From Bacteroidales bacterium (GTDB lineage Bacteria; Bacteroidota; Bacteroidia; Bacteroidales; ML635J-15), in NCBI GenBank assembly GCA_028696755.1, contig JAQVGK010000183.1, forward strand, positions 1 through 7,057: a DNA stretch of 7,057 nucleotides, read 5' to 3'. Shown here one piece after another: positions 5,629 to 7,057 of the stretch (the first letter of the stretch is position 1; every line of letters begins with the position of its first letter). The notes below the pieces were generated by a model. It was given only the letters and a program-made list of their open reading frames with translations. It searched no databases and had not been told where the DNA came from. The position numbers and the translations under genes were made by a program.

Positions 5629-6393
5629 ATGAAAATAATCAGTTTTAATCTTAACGGAATTCGCTCGGCGATAAGCAAGGGCTTTTACGAATGGCTCGAA
5701 AAGGAAAATCCTGATGTTTTGTGTGTGCAGGAGATTAAGGCTATGCCAGAGCAGATTGATGTAATGAAATTTCGTGAGTTGGGATATTTCTCGTATATAC
5801 ATGCTGCCGAGAAGCCTGGTTATAGTGGTGTGGCAATTTTTTCTAAAAAAGAAGCCGACTATGTAAAAGCTGGTATTGGCATTCGCGAGTTTGACAAAGA
5901 AGGACGTTTGCTCAGGGCAGATTTTGGTTCTTTAACTGTTATAAATTCTTATTTTCCATCGGGAACAATGGGCGATGTGCGACAGGATGTGAAATATGCT
6001 TACCTTGATGCAGTGCAAGCATTTATAAACGAATTAAAAAAGGAAAGACCTCAGATTATTCTCTCGGGCGATTACAATATATGTCACAAAGAAATTGACA
6101 TCAGCAATCCAAAGGCAAAAAAGGGTGTTTCGGGATTTTTACCAGAAGAGCGCGAGTGGGTTACTAAATTTCTGGCGAGTGGTTTTATCGACACATTTAG
6201 AGTTTTTGACCAGAGCGCCGACAAATATTCGTGGTGGAGTTACAGAGCTGGTGCTCGTAAGAAGAACTTGGGCTGGAGAATCGATTATCACATGGCGTCG
6301 GAGCCTCTGCGCGATAAGCTCTCGGGTGCTGCAATTCTGAGCAATGTTGTAATGTCGGATCATTGTCCAGTGGTGGTGGAGATTACAGACTAA
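5629..6393 (+). CDS. xth: Exodeoxyribonuclease III (AP endonuclease, ExoIII family)
   Basis: This cytoplasmic Mg-dependent DNA-repair enzyme cleaves the backbone at abasic sites and removes nucleotides from 3' ends in base excision repair. The whole 254-residue protein is one endonuclease/exonuclease/phosphatase-fold domain, near the usual 250-270. Visible active-site residues are N7 in SFNLNGIR, metal-binding E35 in VQEIKA, Y108 in NSYFPSG, D148 and N150 in SGDYN, and D244-H245 in the closing SDHCPV motif. [19 protein letters not shown] (202-220) is the family's DNA-facing segment. ATG at 5629 gives the canonical [10 protein letters not shown] start; the frame stays open upstream to a TTG at 5536, but that extension would be encoded by repeat DNA. 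The leader is A-rich with no Shine-Dalgarno. The 3' end overlaps the convergent outer-membrane gene by 11 bp. Nothing suggests it is damaged. Confidence 0.95.
   Translation: MKIISFNLNGIRSAISKGFYEWLEKENPDVLCVQEIKAMPEQIDVMKFRELGYFSYIHAAEKPGYSGVAIFSKKEADYVKAGIGIREFDKEGRLLRADFGSLTVINSYFPSGTMGDVRQDVKYAYLDAVQAFINELKKERPQIILSGDYNICHKEIDISNPKAKKGVSGFLPEEREWVTKFLASGFIDTFRVFDQSADKYSWWSYRAGARKKNLGWRIDYHMASEPLRDKLSGAAILSNVVMSDHCPVVVEITD
6383..6393. other. Convergent 11-bp overlap of the exonuclease and outer-membrane genes
   Basis: The TAA of the exodeoxyribonuclease gene (6391-6393) lies inside the last codons of the outer-membrane gene, and that gene's TAA (complement of 6383-6385) lies inside the exonuclease gene. 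No terminator can fit between the two stops, so each transcript must extend antisense into the other unless termination occurs within coding sequence. Confidence 0.85.
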
Positions 6394-7057
6394 ACGTTAC
6401 ATTCAACTTAAACGCCCAGTTCTGGATAGGTTTTGCCAGCGAGTATGGACCATATCGGTAATAAACACCCAAACCATATCCTTGAAAATTGAGTTTGAAA
6501 ATATTGTTGATTTGAATTCCGGATTCGTAATAACCTTTATTCATTTTCTTTGCATAACCTGCGTTTTGAGCATTTCCAATTAGTAAATTATCGCCCCAAC
6601 CAGCCGCAGAGACTATCGCAATACGTGGTGCCCATTTTTTTGTTTTAAACAGCAAACTGCCAAAATCGTGACGAATAAAAACCGATGCAAATCTGTCGGA
6701 AATAAACTCGTTTACGCGCATGGTATTAAAGCTGTTGTCGAAATTTAACCAAGAGTAAGTTCCTTGTCCGTAATAAAGATTTCCGTAAGGAACATCACCG
6801 AAAACCATTCCACCATCTGCCGAAAAATATGTGTCGCCTATATGTCGCCAACTGTATTTCCAGTTTATCATGGCTTCGGTTTTTAAGTAATCGTACGAAG
6901 TATTTAATACCGGAATTCCTTTTATCACATTAAGAAATAAAACTGGATATTTTGTACCCATGCTTAACCTGTTTCCGCGAGGGGTTTGCAGAAATTTTTC
7001 CTTGTACGAATAGCGTAGATATAATCCAGCCTCGGAATATGAATAATTGTGTGGGTT
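6383..7057 (-). CDS. DUF5686-type outer-membrane protein, C-terminal part (partial)
   Basis: The frame is open from the window edge to the TAA at 6383-6385, giving the last 224 residues of a larger protein. The translation begins [20 protein letters not shown] and contains [14 protein letters not shown], then [39 protein letters not shown] and RHDFGSLLF. These resemble the C-terminal barrel of Bacteroidota DUF5686 proteins, which usually are around 800 residues and begin with a carboxypeptidase-regulatory-like beta-sandwich. Alternating aromatic and polar strands continue to the closing FKLNVTFSL, as expected of an outer-membrane beta-barrel. The internal ATG at 6961 is not the start, because conserved-looking sequence continues upstream of it. 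The cellular role of the family is not established. Convergent with the exonuclease gene. Confidence 0.78.
   Translation of the reverse strand, partial: NPHNYSYSEAGLYLRYSYKEKFLQTPRGNRLSMGTKYPVLFLNVIKGIPVLNTSYDYLKTEAMINWKYSWRHIGDTYFSADGGMVFGDVPYGNLYYGQGTYSWLNFDNSFNTMRVNEFISDRFASVFIRHDFGSLLFKTKKWAPRIAIVSAAGWGDNLLIGNAQNAGYAKKMNKGYYESGIQINNIFKLNFQGYGLGVYYRYGPYSLAKPIQNWAFKLNVTFSL

Noticed and set aside
6383..6961. A complete 192-residue gene starting at the ATG at 6961
   Set aside because: The frame continues without a stop to the window edge and the upstream residues ([14 protein letters not shown]) resemble the same family, so this is the tail of a larger protein.

Overview
The window looks like a chromosomal stretch from a member of the Bacteroidota, probably an environmental Bacteroidales/Marinilabiliales-like organism (the lower rank is a guess). 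Four observations point there. The large membrane glycosyltransferase is of the DUF2723/GT117 type. The right edge holds the C-terminal end of a DUF5686-like outer-membrane protein. Genes start behind A-rich leaders without Shine-Dalgarno sequences. Several upstream sites match the Bacteroidota sigma factor consensus TAnnTTTG.

Layout. Positions 1-23 may hold the first codons of a leftward gene. Positions 24-288 are an AT-rich divergent intergenic region with promoter-like sites on both strands, a hairpin and a 10-bp palindrome. Positions 289-1047 encode an unrecognised, AT-rich protein with two membrane segments and a soluble tail. Positions 1096-4413 encode a TMEM260/DUF2723-type protein O-mannosyltransferase homologue. 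The stop codon of that gene lies inside a heptanucleotide (TAATCGG) tandem array, which has inverted copies just before the next gene, a polysaccharide deacetylase (4610-5221). The 407-bp gap that follows (5222-5628) contains a second heptamer family (TAATTTG/CAAATTA), interrupted by a 264-bp MITE-like element with 14-bp perfect terminal inverted repeats. Then come exodeoxyribonuclease III (5629-6393) and, convergent and overlapping it by 11 bp, the truncated DUF5686-like gene (6383 to the window edge, minus strand).

Function. The GT-C transferase and the carbohydrate esterase both suggest envelope glycan work, and the DUF5686 protein is an outer-membrane beta-barrel, so envelope biogenesis is the loose theme. 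ExoIII is a DNA-repair housekeeping gene. There is no clear operon: the same-strand genes are separated by repeat-filled gaps of 196 and 407 bp. I see no CRISPR array, rRNA, tRNA, transposase, toxin-antitoxin pair or recognisable defence system. The unexplained content is the repeats: two heptamer families of the same period, each present as inverted pairs, and the palindromic element inserted in one of them.
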